Assembly: GCA_900491605.1 (NCBI GenBank)
Contig: UESW01004259.1
Coordinates: 702,776-766,775 of the forward strand
Direction: 5' to 3'
DNA length: 64,000 bases
Origin: Calamus simplicifolius
Lineage: Eukaryota > Streptophyta > Magnoliopsida > Arecales > Arecaceae
In this document: piece by piece, positions 45,340 to 58,525 of the stretch
Numbering within the stretch: position 1 is the stretch's first letter
Layout: each line of letters opens with the position of its first letter
Position numbers and translations under genes: made by a program
Notes under the pieces: model-generated
Databases searched by the model: none
The model's input: the letters and a program-made list of their open reading frames with translations, nothing else
What the model was told of the DNA's origin: nothing

Positions 45340-46140
45340 TTTGCCTACGATTTTAAAATCGTAGGCAAAAGATATATTTCCCTACGATTTTTTAAAAATC
45401 GTAGGCAAAGATTCATAGTCGTAAAGTTAGAACCTTTCCCTACGATTTTCAAAAAATCATAGGGAAAGGCTCTGGATCTTTCCCTACAATTTTCAGAAAA
45501 TCGTAGGGAAAAGATTTTCCCTACGATTTTCAAAAATTCGTAGGGAAAGATCGAGAACCTTTCCCTACGATTTTTTGAAAATCATAGGGAAAAGCTATAC
45601 CAAAAATTTGGAGGCAAAATCTCCCTCCAAAATTTTTCTGAAAAGATCTTTCCTACGATTTTCAAAAAATCGTAGGTAAAGGCTCTGGATCTTTCCCTAC
45701 GAATTTTTGAAAATCGTAGAGAAAAGCTATACCAAAATTTGGAGGCAAAATCTCCCTCCAAAATTTTTCTAAAAAAATATTTCCCTACGATTTTTAAAAA
45801 AATCATAGGGAAAGATCTAGAGCATTTACCTACGATTTTTTGAAAATCGTAGGGAAAGACTTTTTATTTTTTTAAAAAGTCTTTCGCTACAATTTTAACA
45901 AAAATCGTAGGTAAAGGTCCAGAGTCTTTCCCTACGATTTCACAAATCGTAGGGAAAGGCTAGGGAAAGGCTCTAGAGCCTTTCATGGAAAGATGCAGAC
46001 TTTTACCTACAATATTCACGAAGATCGTAGGGAAAGATAGGCAACCTTTCCCTACGAATTTAATAAAAATCGTAGGAAAAACCCTTTTTCAGAAATCCAA
46101 CCCTTTCCCTACGATTGTCACGAAAATCGTAGGGAAAGGA
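45340..46140. repeat. Subterminal palindromic repeats of the CACTA-like element
   Basis: The unit CCCTACGATTTTxxxAAAATCGTAGGG occurs again and again as short perfect or near-perfect hairpins, separated by AAAGxTCTxGAxCCTTT spacers. A longer 110-base block containing ATACCAAAATTTGGAGGCAAAATC is itself duplicated (about 45594 and 45728). Confidence 0.85.
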
Positions 46141-46947
46141 TGTATACCTTTCCCAAAATTAAATTTTATATTTACTATATTTATATTAATTATATATTTT
46201 ATATGATATTATTAATAATTATAAATATTAATATAATTATTTATTTCTTATACTGTATTTATAATTATATTGTTATTTATTATATTGTTAACATGTTATA
46301 TATTATAATATTCTTAGTAATAATTACTATAGTTTCTTTAATTCTATATTATTTACATATATTATATATAGTAAATATGTATTTATATATAATACATAAA
46401 AATAAATTATATTATACAATATTTTTTTATATAATAAAATAATTACTTATTATAATATTGCAGTATACTATGATTTATTATGTATTATCATATTGTTAAT
46501 AAATTTATTAATCTTATATTGTAATACATAATGTATATAGAACATGTTATAAAGTTATTATAATAGAATATATATATATTATCAATATTATTATGCAATA
46601 TAATATTAAATAAAAATATTATTATGTATATATCTTTTTTTAGTTATCCTTTTAAAAGACTTTTTCTTGATCATCAAATTTTTGGAGACAAAATTACCAA
46701 TATTTTTCTGAAAAAGTCTTTCCCTACGATTTTCATGAAAATCGTAGAGAATCATATCTTTCCTTTACATAATAAAATATTATTATGTATATATCTTTTT
46801 TTAGTTATCCTTTTAAAAGACTTTTTCTTGATCATCAAATTTTTGGAGATAAAATTACCTGCCAATATTTTTCTGAAAAGTCTTTCCTTACGATTTTCAT
46901 GAAATCATAGAGAATCATATCTTTCCTTGGTAAAGAAAATACCGAGG

Positions 46948-48355
46948 TATCGGATTGATCGCAACGGTCCAATCGATCATCGTCGATTGGGATCATGGCT
47001 TGGATCGATCGCAACCATCGGATCATCGCCGATCGGATGGATCGCAACTATCGGATCGATCATCCCCGATCGGGATCATGGCTTGGATCGATCGCAACCA
47101 TCGGATCATCTCCGATCAGATTGATCGCAATGGTCCGATCGATCATCGTCGATCGGGATCATGGCTTGGATCGATCGCAACCATCGGATCATCGCCGATC
47201 GGATGGATTGCAACTGTCGGATCGATCATCGCTGATCGGGATCATGGCTTGGATCGATCACAACCATCGGATCATCGCCGATCAGAGTGATCGCAATGAT
47301 CTAATCGATCATCACCGATCGAGATCATGGTTTGGATCGATCGCAACCGTTGGATCATCTTCGATCGGATCGATTGCAACGGTCTGATCGATCATCACCG
47401 ATCGGGATCATGGCTTGGATCGATCCAACCATCGGATCGTCTCGATCAGATGGATCACAACCGTTAGATCGATCATCGCCGATCGAGATCATGGCTTGGA
47501 TCGATCGCAACCGTCGGATCATCGCCGATCGGATGGATCGCAACCGTCGATCGATCATCGCCGATCGGGATCATGGCTTGGATCGATCGCAACCATCGGA
47601 TCATCGCCGATCGGATGGATCGCAACTATCGTATCGATGATCTACGATCGGGATCATGGCTTGGATCGATCGCAACCATCGGATATCATCGACAATCGGA
47701 TGGATTGCAACTGTCGGATCGATCATCGCTGATCGGGATCATGGCTTGGATCGATCACAACCGTCAGATCATCGCCGATCAGATTGATCGCAACGGTCTG
47801 ATCGATCATCACCGATCGAGATCATGGTTTGGATCGATCACAACCGTTGGATCGTCTTCGATCGGATCGATTGCAACGGTCCGATCGATCATCACCGATC
47901 GGGATCATGGCTTGGATCGATCCAACCATCGGATCGTCTCCGATCAGATGGATCGCAACCATTAGATCGATCATCGCCGATCGAGATCGTGGCTTGGATC
48001 GATCGCAACCGTCGATCATCACCGATCGGATGGATCGCAACCGTCGGATCGATCATCGCCGATCTGGATCATGGCATGGATCGATTGCAACCATCGGATC
48101 GTCTTCGATTGGATGGATCGCAATCATCGGATCGATCGCAACCGTTGGATCGTCTTCGATCGGATCGATTGCAACGGTCCGATCGATCATCACCGATCGG
48201 GATCATGGCTTGGATCGATCCAACCATCGGATCGTCTCCGATCAGATGGATCACAACCGTTAGATCGATCATCGCCGATCGAGATCATGGCTTGGATCGA
48301 TCGCAACCATCGGATCATCGCCGATCGGATGGATCGCAACCGTCGGATCGATCAT
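46948..48355. repeat. 84-bp minisatellite, about 16-17 units
   Basis: The phrase GATCATGGCTTGGATCGATC recurs at about 46990, 47073, 47157, 47240 and so on, a period near 84 bases. Each unit is built of smaller GATCG-rich pieces (ATCGCAACCxTCGGATCATC). Since 84 is a multiple of three, frames stay open for hundreds of bases on both strands; these open frames are artefacts of the repeat. Confidence 0.9.
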
Positions 48356-48673
48356 GCCTATTGATCATCATCATTATTTTATTTTTTACAATTTTTGTTA
48401 TATATTTGATAACTATTTTTATTTTTTATTTTTATTTCTTTTATACAATAAGAAATGCTTTAAAATTTTTTTTATAAAGTTATTTTTATTTTGAAGATAA
48501 AATTACATGTAAATATTTTTTCTAAAGAAAAGTCTCTAGACCTTTCCCTAAATTTTTTTTTTTTTTTTGGAGGCAAAAGCATCCTCAAAATTTTTTTTTT
48601 CATAATATCCCTTTTCCTATGGTTTTCGCGCGATGCGGCAAAGGATTAGCAAAAAAAAAAAAAAAACCCTTTT

Positions 48674-49107
48674 AAGCTTTAACACCGCCCGACTTCTGCC
48701 TGTGCCCTAACTCCATCTCTTCCATCCAGCCCCTCCACTCCTCCACCGACCCCGCCGCCCTCCCACCGGATGCCCACAACGATGACGACCAGTACCTCTG
48801 CGACCTCCCCGCCCTCCTCCTCTTCCTCCTCCTCTCCCTCTTGTCCATCGCCTCGGCTATCGGCTGGCAGAGGCGAGCTGGGACATGGCCGGCGATGCCC
48901 CGGGTCCCCGCTGCGCCCACAAAGAGAGAAGAAACCCTCTCGAGCCCTCGTCGTCTCCTTCACGCTCGCGGAGTCCGAGCCCTCATCGTCTCCTTCGCGC
49001 TCGTGGAGTTTGATTCCCCCAAATCCCTCACGGATTACCTTGCAAGGCTCCCAGGTTATCTCCGGCTCGATGTAAGTGTCCTTCCTGCCATCAGGTTTTT
49101 GGTTTGA
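48674..49107 (+). other. GC-rich gene-like open frame, unrecognised
   Basis: The plus strand is open for about 145 codons. It reads DDDQYLCDLPALLLFLLLSL with a hydrophobic run, then a basic part, then FDSPKSLTDYLARLPGYLR. The composition looks coding, but a reverse-strand frame is open too, and I recognise no family. It may be the first exon of a gene continuing at 49135. Confidence 0.3.
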
Positions 49108-49134
49108 TCTCCATTGTTAGTGCTCTGACGACAG

Positions 49135-50312
49135 GCAGTGATGTTGCAACCGGCGGTGCAGGTGGCACCGGCGAGGCAGGGGCGGTAGCAGCAGGATCTT
49201 TGTTTCAGTGTCGTCGAGAGGTGGGAGAAATGCTCTTAAATCTTGCTCGAGCATGGGAACAGGCTGATACTTCTACTTCAAACAACATTGCAAGCCGGCT
49301 CCCATCTTTAGAGAGTTCTGTGACCAACAATGTGAAACCAGGCAAGGATGAAATAGCTAATAAGTCTTGGTCAATAATTGCCATATGACATAGCTAAATT
49401 CTGTTTAAGTTTGGCATTGATTTTTGATATGGTTCTATCCATTTGATAATAATGGTTGGCTTTGCAGCACTGTGACAAAGGGGAAAAGATTACTTGTGGA
49501 GTGCTTTCATTATAAGCACTGATGCATGGGCTGAGACATTATTGCACTGCAACCTTTGGTGCATTTGCCATATATTTGTCCAAATTAGTATCCTTCTATT
49601 GTTTCTGATATTTTTTGTGTCATTATTATTGCTATTTGCTGTTAAACTTATCTGCAATTCTGGGTGCTGCAGCTTATGAAACCATATTTTTAGTATAACT
49701 CAGACTTGTGTTATTAACTTGCACATAAGAACAAACAAAATCTGCTTGTAGGAAACAATTGTTGATGATAGGCCTGCTTACTGTTTGATTACTATTAGTA
49801 CACATCTTTTCTGTTCTTCAAAAATTTAATAATGGATTTAGGTATCTACTTCTCGATTAGTGTTTTCTGTTTAATTACTATCTTGTTCTTGCTCATTTAG
49901 TGTAGTTGTATATGATTAGATGATTCTTATGTGCGTATATTATTATTCTTAGAAAACCAAGAGAGTGCCTAAGGTGGAAATAGGTACACGTGCAACTGAT
50001 GCTGACATGGATGAGTGGTTGCAAGTTAGTTATTAGATGCCATGGTATCAAATGAATATTCCTTTTGGCAACTTGCTTAGCTTTTTGTTTTTTATTCTGT
50101 TCTCACATGATTCAACACCTGCTACTTTTTTGACAAAGTATTGGTGTTCATCGTACACGTTTGCTGTTTGCTCCACACTTTGGTTTTAAGCCTGATCAGT
50201 TGTTCCAATACATCTAGATGCAAATGAAACATTTTCTTTTTCGTGCATGTATGTTTGTTGTTCAGGAACTGCATATGCTCAGTCACTTTCAAACAAGTCA
50301 AAGAAGAATTAG
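49135..50312 (+). other. Exon-like segments of an unrecognised gene
   Basis: Segment 49135-49388 reads AAGSLFQCRREVGEMLL and LARAWEQADTSTSNNIASRL. Segment 49953-50023, after an acceptor ATTCTTAG, reads KTKRVPKVEIGTRATDADMD then EWLQ before a GTTAGT donor. Segment 50266-50312 follows TTGTTCAG; in one frame it reads GTAYAQSLSNKSKKN and stops, in the phase given by GT-AG splicing it reads ELHMLSHFKQVKEEL. The peptides look like real plant protein, but the family is unknown to me and the gene may be degraded. Confidence 0.35.
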
Positions 50313-51970
50313 ATTTCCATGTGCTCCAGGGTTGTCTATCCTATAATCCAGCTTTCTAGAGCAGAGCAGGGAGATGAGGTAGATTCTGACAACATGATAG
50401 TTTTCAGTCTGTAGGTGAGAAACTTTGATGCAAGTGATACATGAACATAGCTTTAATACCAGCATCTAGTGCATTTATTCAACTGCTGAATTTATTCTGT
50501 ACTACAAGTAAGACAAAAATTCAATTTTTGGTGAAAACTATTATTTATATATTATGCATTCTTAATGGTACAATTGAATTATCATTACTTTCTTCAGCAT
50601 TTGCATAATGTTGATGTGATCTGTCCTGGACATCATGTGTATGTACATTGTCAGATTCTTGGTTGTCTCATAATGGTTGCAAAAATTCTGTCCAGATCCA
50701 TGATATGGTAAACTTCTAACGCAAAATTTACCAGTTAAATTATGCTTAGCGGGAAAATATTTAAGAGTCAAATTAGTGAAAAGATTATCTTCCACAGGGA
50801 ATATATGCCATCAACATATTGCTGGGGGCAATTGTTAGAGCAGTGTGAAATTTGTAACTTTAATGAGTCTACACTAGTTCATTGCCCTAGGATATTGGCA
50901 TCTTTTACATCTATAATGAAGTGCCTAATGTTGTAAAGATATCTCGGTATTTTCTTTACATTAATTTTTATGTTTGATATGTATCATAAAGTTTATGTAA
51001 GCAACTGGATGTCATGCAAATGATTGTAGAAGAAATGAACATATTAACTACAATCTTCCTTCAGTATGATTTTTAAAGCCAAAAATAATTTCAAATAATT
51101 TTTTTTAATCCAAACTACATAAGTAATTTCATGCTCCAAATTGCTTCCATTTTTTGAAATGTACTGAACTGGCTTTGGATATTCTTAACGTAAACCTATT
51201 TTCCTAAGCATCCTTGTCTAACTGAATTTTTATTTTGTCTTGCACTGGACTTTAATGTTTTACCATTCATTTCTCAAATGACTAAATTTATCTTTGATGA
51301 TTTATCATGTGAAAATTATTTTCAAAGCATTGTATGACACTTGTCCAAATCCCACTGAAAGCAATCAATGGCAAAATTGTAAAATTCCGATGCCAAATCT
51401 GTAAAATTCTAGTGGCAAAACTATAAAATTTCAATGGCAAAACTGTAAATTCCATTAAAAAAAATAACCGGATTTCTTACGTTCTTCTATTCTTCCTCCT
51501 AAAATTCCGCACTCTGTTCGCCATTGTTGATCGCAATTACTATTTCCGAAGTCTTTAATCACCACAATTTCTTTGTAATGTGGAAGGATTTGAGCTTGTT
51601 CATTGATTGATGTTTTAATTGCCGCCGTTTCTCTTTGACGAATGCAAAAAAAAAAAAATTCAAACGAGCCGTTCTGTCTGAAGACTTCATTTCCCAGCCT
51701 TCAATGCATCTATGAATGAAGATTTTATATAGGAAAAACTAGCCGCTTACTCATTTAATGCTGCCAAAGATTGCAAAATTTTTAATGGCTTGGCACGGGT
51801 TTTTTCAAACAAATTTTGCTTGCCTTAAATGCTGGACATCAGTTTCAAATGCACTCATTTAATACTTCTCAAATCTCCAAACGGCTATCTACTGATTCTT
51901 GCCTAAATAGGCCATTCAACCAAGCATTCAATGCTTGCATTTAACGCTCCTCCACTCCTCTTCTACTTCG
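50313..51970. other. Non-coding stretch upstream of P450 copy 2
   Basis: AT-rich with no supported gene. A phrase like TGGCAAAA(C/T)TGTAAAATTC is repeated four times around 51369-51450, a short imperfect tandem array. Confidence 0.5.
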
Positions 51971-52052
51971 TGCCTATAAATAGGCCCTCCAAAGCTCTCA
52001 TCAAGGCATAATCAAATCCGAGCAAAGCAATTCATCTTAGTTGAGTGGAAGG

Positions 52053-52122
<70 letters not shown>

Positions 52123-52163
52123 AATGTTAAAATTAAGGTTAATTAACAGGTTGCTCCCATCCC
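51971..52163 (+). promoter_or_regulatory. Putative promoter and 5' UTR of P450 copy 2, with (TA)n
   Basis: A good TATA box (CTATAAATAGG) lies at 51974-51984, predicting a start near 52005-52015. A (TA)n tract of about 64 bases (52056-52119) would then sit in the 5' UTR and marks the point where similarity to copy 1 resumes. None of the G-box, CGTGTG or hairpin features of the copy-1 promoter is present. Confidence 0.4.
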
Positions 52164-55100
52164 ATGGCTTTGGAGCTCCTCGTAGTGGTTTCTCTTGCCA
52201 TGATCGTAGTCCTCCTCCTCATCTTTATTAGCTTCAAGATAAGAAGCGGTGGCACTGATGGAAACCCGAAAAAGCTCCCACCGGGGAACCTTGGATGGCC
52301 TCTCATCGGCCAGACCATCCCTTTCATGCAGCCCCACTCTTCCGCCACCTTGGGAGCCTTCATGGACCAAAACATCGCAAAGTGCGTAATTTGCACCTCT
52401 TTTCCATCCCCCATGCATGCATGCATGGGCTACATATCCCAAATTAAGTCCAACTCGATCTCATGATCTCCCTCTATATAAAATCTCTCTCACACAGTAC
52501 TCCTATCCCCCTCCCTCCCTTGGTTTGTCTCATTTTTGGGCAGGTATGGGAGGATCTTTAAGATGAACTTGTTGGGGAAGGCGACGGTAGTGTCAGCGGA
52601 CCCGGAGTTCAACCGGTTCATCCTCCAGAGCGAGGGGAAGCTGTTCGAGAACAGCTGCCCCACGAGCTTCAAAGAGATCATGGGGCCGTGGTCGATGCTC
52701 GCACTGGCCGGCGACGTGCACAAGGAGATGCGGTCCATCGCCGTCAACTTCATGAACAGCGCCAGGCTGCGCACCTTCTTCCTCCCCGACATCGAGAAGC
52801 AGGCGTTGGAAATTCTCCACTCCTGGAAGGACCGCGCCACCTTCTCCGGCCATGAACAAGGAAAGAAGGTATTATATATATATATATTGAAAATGCTACG
52901 TACATCGATCGCCATGGCGACTACTGGAGTACAATTATGAGTAGTAGTGGTCGATCTAAAGGGTGATCAGTGATGATATGTGCGCATGCAGTTTGCCTTC
53001 AATCTGATGGTGAAACATCTGATGGGCATGGATCCGGGGATGCCGGAAACCAAGCAGCTAAGGCTGGAGTACCGTACATTCATGAAGGGAATGGCTTCCA
53101 TCCCTTTGAATCTACCTGGAACCGCATACAGGAAAGCACTGCAGGTATATATATATATATATATAATTTAATTTCTTCTGCGTCATAACTTTCTCAGGCT
53201 TTTTAATTACCTATCTCATCTCAACTTGTTGCTTGCTAGATCTCCTCGATCTCTTCTTGTTGCTCAATGCTCACCTAATAATTAATCCTAGTTCTTTTTG
53301 TTGATAAGCTTAGGTCCGTATGCAGCTAGCAGATATATATAGAGGTTCCATTGCATGCAGGAAGAATTAATGCCATTACGGTACAATATTTGACATTTCT
53401 ACTACTTAGTATATTTGATCTTTGGAAATAATTAGTTAGCAAATTCAGAGGGAAACTTAATTATCACCTACCAATTACGATGTTGAAGTCTAGTGTGCTT
53501 CCTATTCCCTTTGTTTCTTGTCAGAATCGGACCGAATCGGCTGGTTCGACCGGTTGAACCAGGATCCAGAGACCAAGCCGATCCGATTCTAATATAAAAT
53601 CGGATATGTAAGAGATCCGAAATAATCCGATCAATCCATTCGATTCATTTATGAATCGATCAATCTCAGTTAATCTTAAATTTTTTATTAAAAATTAATT
53701 TATTAATATAAATATATTTTTATATTAATATAATTGATTGATGGTTCAGTGATCCAATAACTCGAACCCTTTTCCGGGCCAATGCTTGAACCGGAGCTGA
53801 CAACTATAATTTCTAGCAAGCAGGCAGATTCTACCGTGCTTCCTTATATCTGATATAGAATGAAAAATGTAATGAAAACTAACCGTAGGATAGAAAATGA
53901 ACGCTAGCTCCAAATTCTATTGTGCATAACCTGCCATCCGATTAAACTCCGTACGTGGTGCTTTACGAACTTGAGGGCCAAAATAAAATTAGATTTAAAT
54001 CCCGTAGGCGTCCGGTAAAAAGTTTCCTGGTGTAAAATACTTAACCGAACTTGAGGACCAAAATGAAATTAGATTCGACGTACTGTAAAAGGATTAGTAC
54101 CATAAAATTTACCAACTTAAGACTTATAATTGATTTAATTCGTCAAGACATTAAACGAACGGTCTAGCGCGTTTTTAAATTTAAATAAAGAAAAACTGTC
54201 TCTTTCTTAAAACCCTATGTCTTTTTAATTTACTGTTGGTAATGGAAAATAATAGATTTTAAATCGTATAACGCAAATTAAGACGTTCTGATTCTTCTAT
54301 ATACGAATCCATTTCATTTCATTCCAACGTGATCATCAGATTAGATGCCTCAACATTTTATATTAAAAAAAATTATTTATAAAATTTAAATATTTTCTTT
54401 GATTTCGAAATATATTTTAATTTATATTTTTTTGATAAATTAGATTTATTTAATATAAATATTATAATATATTATGATTTGACAGGAGGAAAAGGAAATG
54501 TAACCGCGTCAAAAAACAAAGTTTACGCAGCGAATATTTTCTCCAGCGTAGCCTTCGGGAAAGAGAATTCAGGTGACTGACGATGCTTCCGGCGTGATAG
54601 GAATTTAAGACAAGAGGGAAGATTAATGGAAGATCACTGGCATTAGAAATATTTTCATGCGAGACGTAACCTTTGACAGAGTCCAACGGACATGCCTTCG
54701 AAGTGGTTCCCAGTTTTTCCACCACCTTGTTCATGCGTGCTGCTGTCACTAAACAATCATATGAATTGAAAATTTGATGATCAAAATAAATTTAAAACAA
54801 AAGTTTAAGAAACAAAAGTATATTTTGGCCAATGATAAGATGTCTATCTTCTTCTCGCTCTTGCTAAGTGTTTCAGAAATTACGTACATGGTGATCACAA
54901 GTTATTCAAATTATAATTAATTTTGAATGTATAAAAAGGTTAAAATTCTTGAAAGCAATATCTACTCGATGGTAGGTATATGTACGTATCTTATTACCAT
55001 AAGTTGAATGATTTTTTTTTGGATTTTTTTCGCCTCTTCTTTCCACCTGGTCTTTACAGTCAAGGGCCATAATCCTCAAAGTCATCCGACAAAAGCTGGA

Positions 55101-58100
55101 AGAGAGAATCCAGAAGGTCAACGACAAAAGCGAAGGCTTGGAAGAGGATGACCTTCTAGCTTCAGTATTTAGGAACACAAATCTTTCCAAAGATCAGATC
55201 CTTGACCTCATACTAGGCTTGCTCTTCGCCGGCCACGAGACCTCCTCCGCTGCCATCGCCTTGGCCATCTACTTCCTAGAATCATGTCCCAAAGCCGTCC
55301 AGCAGCTAAAAGTATGCCTCATATATCTATCTCCCCTCCACCTTAATTTCCATAAGACTGCATCAAATTTTATAGCCGTTATTCTCCTCCATTTCATCTC
55401 GCAGGAAGAGCATGCGGAGATCGCCAGACAGAAGAAGATGGAACACGGCGAGACAGGACTGAACTGGGATGACTACAAGCAAATGGAATTCACCAACTGC
55501 GTAAGCTTGTCCTTTAAGTCGAAGATCTAGCTCGCTAACAATTTGGAGAGACTTATTAAAGATGATTTCAATTTAAGGGTACGTTGGTTACTCTTTGGTT
55601 GCACTTCTTTGCATGGTAGGTTTGTGACAAAATGACACTGACTAATTCCTTGTCTACTTTAATTGGGTGAAGGGTATGACATTCCATGTGGGTGGGAGGT
55701 GGTGCCAATCATATCAGCAGCCCATTTGGATCCTTCAATTTACGATGATCCACAGCGCTTCAACCCGTGGAGGTGGCAGGTTAGCTCTACCAAGCCATGT
55801 GCACCAACTGTTAAGATATTGGTTATCTTTCAATAATTTTTTTTTTCTATTTTTTAATAGAATATACAATGAGCTACACAAAAGGTTAGTCCTCCCTCTC
55901 CTAATATTCTTAACTTCTAAATCCTGATACGATCAACAATATTATCAGGTTGATAAGCTGGCATTTTTAGTTGTCATCCAGGATGTTGAACCAATTGCCT
56001 CTTGAGCTACCATGAGACGACAAACCAAACTAAACCTGCATTAGGTGGTGGAACCTCTTGTCTTGTTCTGTTTTTCATCTATTTTAACTTTACAGACAGG
56101 GAGGTTTATGTGCAATCTGAATAGCATCATCATGCTGCCAATGTACTAATTGAGGAGGCTCCTTGTTTAGGCTGAGTGATGCCCAAATTGCATGAAACTT
56201 GAATGAACTAGATTGAACTAACCATGTAAAATTGAAATGCTTGAGCTTAGTGTCACCATGCAGTAATTTGTGCCAACATAGAAATGAGTTAGTCAGATAC
56301 TTTAACCAGATGTTTCATTGATACCTTATGCACCTACAAATCCTTCTAAAATCATGCTTTGGAAAGAAATATAAAAAAATTGGGGTTCACTAGTTTGATA
56401 GAAGAGAGAGAGAGAGAGAAAGAGAGAGAAGAGATTTGCACTTATCCATGTTTCAGTACTAGGCTGGCCTTTCTCCCATTCTAATTTTCAAGAAAAATCT
56501 AGGAAGATAACCATGACTAATAATTAATTTGTCATAACGCCATAGCAAGCAATGCCACACCATACAACTTCCATCATGTGCCTAATAATCCTACATGAGA
56601 CCATTCTTTCCAAACAAGAAGACAACTAGAATCTATGTTACTTCTCATATTAATGACCTATGGTCTACTGTTGCCAGCTGTAAAAGATGTCATGTCCGCT
56701 ATAATGAATGGCAATGATTTAGTCATGTGGATCACTATAGAAAGCAGTTTGGCAGGTGAATCATCGATAGTGACCCATCATTGTTCATTTAGAAGCCTGC
56801 CTGTTGAACTCAGTACAATGATTCTTTTCTCTTGCATATAGAAATGTCCACCATCTTTCTTATGAAGCTCAGAGAGATTTACTGGGGGAAGAAGTTTTGC
56901 ATGATAATGTTGTTTTCTCTCTTTCAAGAATGTGACTTCTATTAAATAATGGTCTAGGTGACTGCAATTTTACGTTTTTGAAAGGTTAAGTAGATTCTAG
57001 CACTGTTATTTCATGGTTGAAGAATTGAAAGGTTAAGTAGATTCTAGCACTGTTATTTCATGGTTGAAGAAGCCCCATTCCGCTGATGCATTTTATCATC
57101 CTTGATTGCTCGTTATTTCTCAAAGCTTCTCCTCTGTTGAGTCTTGCTCTGCATCTCATTAACTTTTAAGTGGAGGTAGCTGATAACATATAACAACAAT
57201 GAAGAAAAATGAGTTGATTAACATGAAACATATGTATCCTTTTTTTGAGAAGAACAAAACATATATTTTATTTAGAAATTGTGTCATTCTATTGGAAATG
57301 TAGTTAATATTAACTATTTCTATTTATTGATAGTGGCATATAAATAAATTATGGCAAAGATGGCAAGCAATCAAGTATAAATTTCATGGAAATGAAAATA
57401 TTTAGATAAATAAACAAACAATTCTGCATGGATGAGGAGAGAGTTACTTCAGTGATGTGGTCCCATGTCACTGGGTGATCCGTAGCTGCATCCAATTCAA
57501 AGTGGCACGTTGGTGTCAGGAGGCTGCATGTGATTCAGATGCTGCATAAATATATTTGAAGTAGAGATGATAAGTATAAGATATCTTTTTTTTTAATTAT
57601 TTTTTGAAGTAGAGATGGTAGGTAGATATTAAATAACAGTATCCTTAAACCTTTTTACCTCCAGCAACAGTATCTTTACTAGCTATTCTATCATTGGAAG
57701 TCAGATGGTTACAGAAATATTGAAAGAGAGACATCTGAATCAGCTGACCAACAACTCCAATCCAATTGATAACTTGCATAGTTTAATGAGAAACTAAAAC
57801 ATTTTAATCCAAAGGAACTATGCTGCTTATAATGAATTTAATCAAAGATTTCCCACATCTCATAACCAACATTTTGTCCAATGCTGTAGAAGGTTTTCTT
57901 GCTTACTTTGTTTGACCATCTTCATTCAAATGCAGGCTATCTCTGCCAACTTGATGAAGAACAGCAATGTGATGTCCTTCAGTGGTGGCCCAAGACTATG
58001 CCCTGGTGCGGAGCTTGCAAAGTTAGAGATTGCAGTCTTCCTCCACCACCTTGTTCAGAGATATCAATGGGAGCTGGCAGAGCATGACTACCCTGTTTCT

Positions 58101-58157
58101 TTCCCTTTCCTGGGGTTCCCCAAGGGCTTGCCAATCAAAGTTCGTCCTCTCCAGTAA
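52164..58157 (+). pseudogene. CYP90B-like: CYP90B (DWARF4)-type cytochrome P450, second copy lacking exon 6
   Basis: Seven of the eight exons are preserved: 52164-52381, 52544-52868, 52992-53144, 55060-55311, 55405-55500, 55673-55779 and 57936-58157, with one added Leu in the N-terminal anchor and a Pro-to-Leu change near residue 11. Between exons 5 and 7 only 78 bases remain (55501-55578) where copy 1 has 190, and the segment encoding VINETLRLGN onward is gone. That segment holds the ExxR of the K-helix, which is essential in P450 folding and heme binding. Joining exon 5 to exon 7 would also shift the frame (79 bases lost). The residue at the break looks scrambled rather than cleanly cut, so a consensus error is possible. 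Confidence 0.82.
55501..55672 (+). other. Damaged exon-6 region of P450 copy 2
   Basis: It begins with GTAAGC after exon 5. Traces of copy-1 intron 5 appear in order but with pieces missing, then a fragment (GGAGAG.CTTATTAAAGATGA) of the end of exon 6 with three small insertions, then normal intron 6. The pattern is of many small deletions in one spot. Confidence 0.75.
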
Positions 58158-58525
58158 ACCTGAAGCACAAGGACCTGAGACTTGCTGGTTTTGGTTATGT
58201 TATTCAGGTCCCCAAATGATTGTACCAAGATCAGAAGGATTTGTTTCATGTGCTTTAGCCCTTCGCCATTCCAAGCAAACCAATCCACAGTTGATGTCAT
58301 TGCATTGAGTTTGAGATGCCAGGGCAACCTGTTAGCTCATGTGTAGGCAATCAATTTGATTGCGGGGTGCATGCTTTTGAAATCTTCATGCAATCCGATT
58401 TTTTGGTTGTAACATAGTTTTAGTAAAAATTATTGGCATGATGTTCATTGATTGATCTAATCCCTATTCCACATAGTAGATCAAATCTATCTAAGAATTT
58501 TTTCTGCATGGCAAACACCTAAAGA

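Larger units (their letters stand above)
45321..48655. mobile_element. CACTA-like (En/Spm) non-autonomous element
   Basis: The left end reads TACTACAAGAAAAATG, one base from the CACTACAAGAAAA terminus of CACTA elements. It is followed by more than 20 copies of CCTACGATTTT and its complement AAAATCGTAGG, the sort of subterminal repeat array that CACTA transposases bind. Isolated copies recur near 46725 and 46890. Sequence resembling the left part (TTTGGAGGCAAAA) reappears at about 48570. No right terminus (TTTTCTTGTAGTG) and no transposase were found, so the right edge is a guess. The interior contains an AT-rich low-complexity stretch (46145-46640) and the 84-bp minisatellite. Confidence 0.65.

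Noticed and set aside
46927..48477. Many overlapping long open frames on both strands
   Set aside because: They follow from an 84-bp tandem repeat without stops; the repetitive 28-residue peptides and equal openness of several frames argue against coding.
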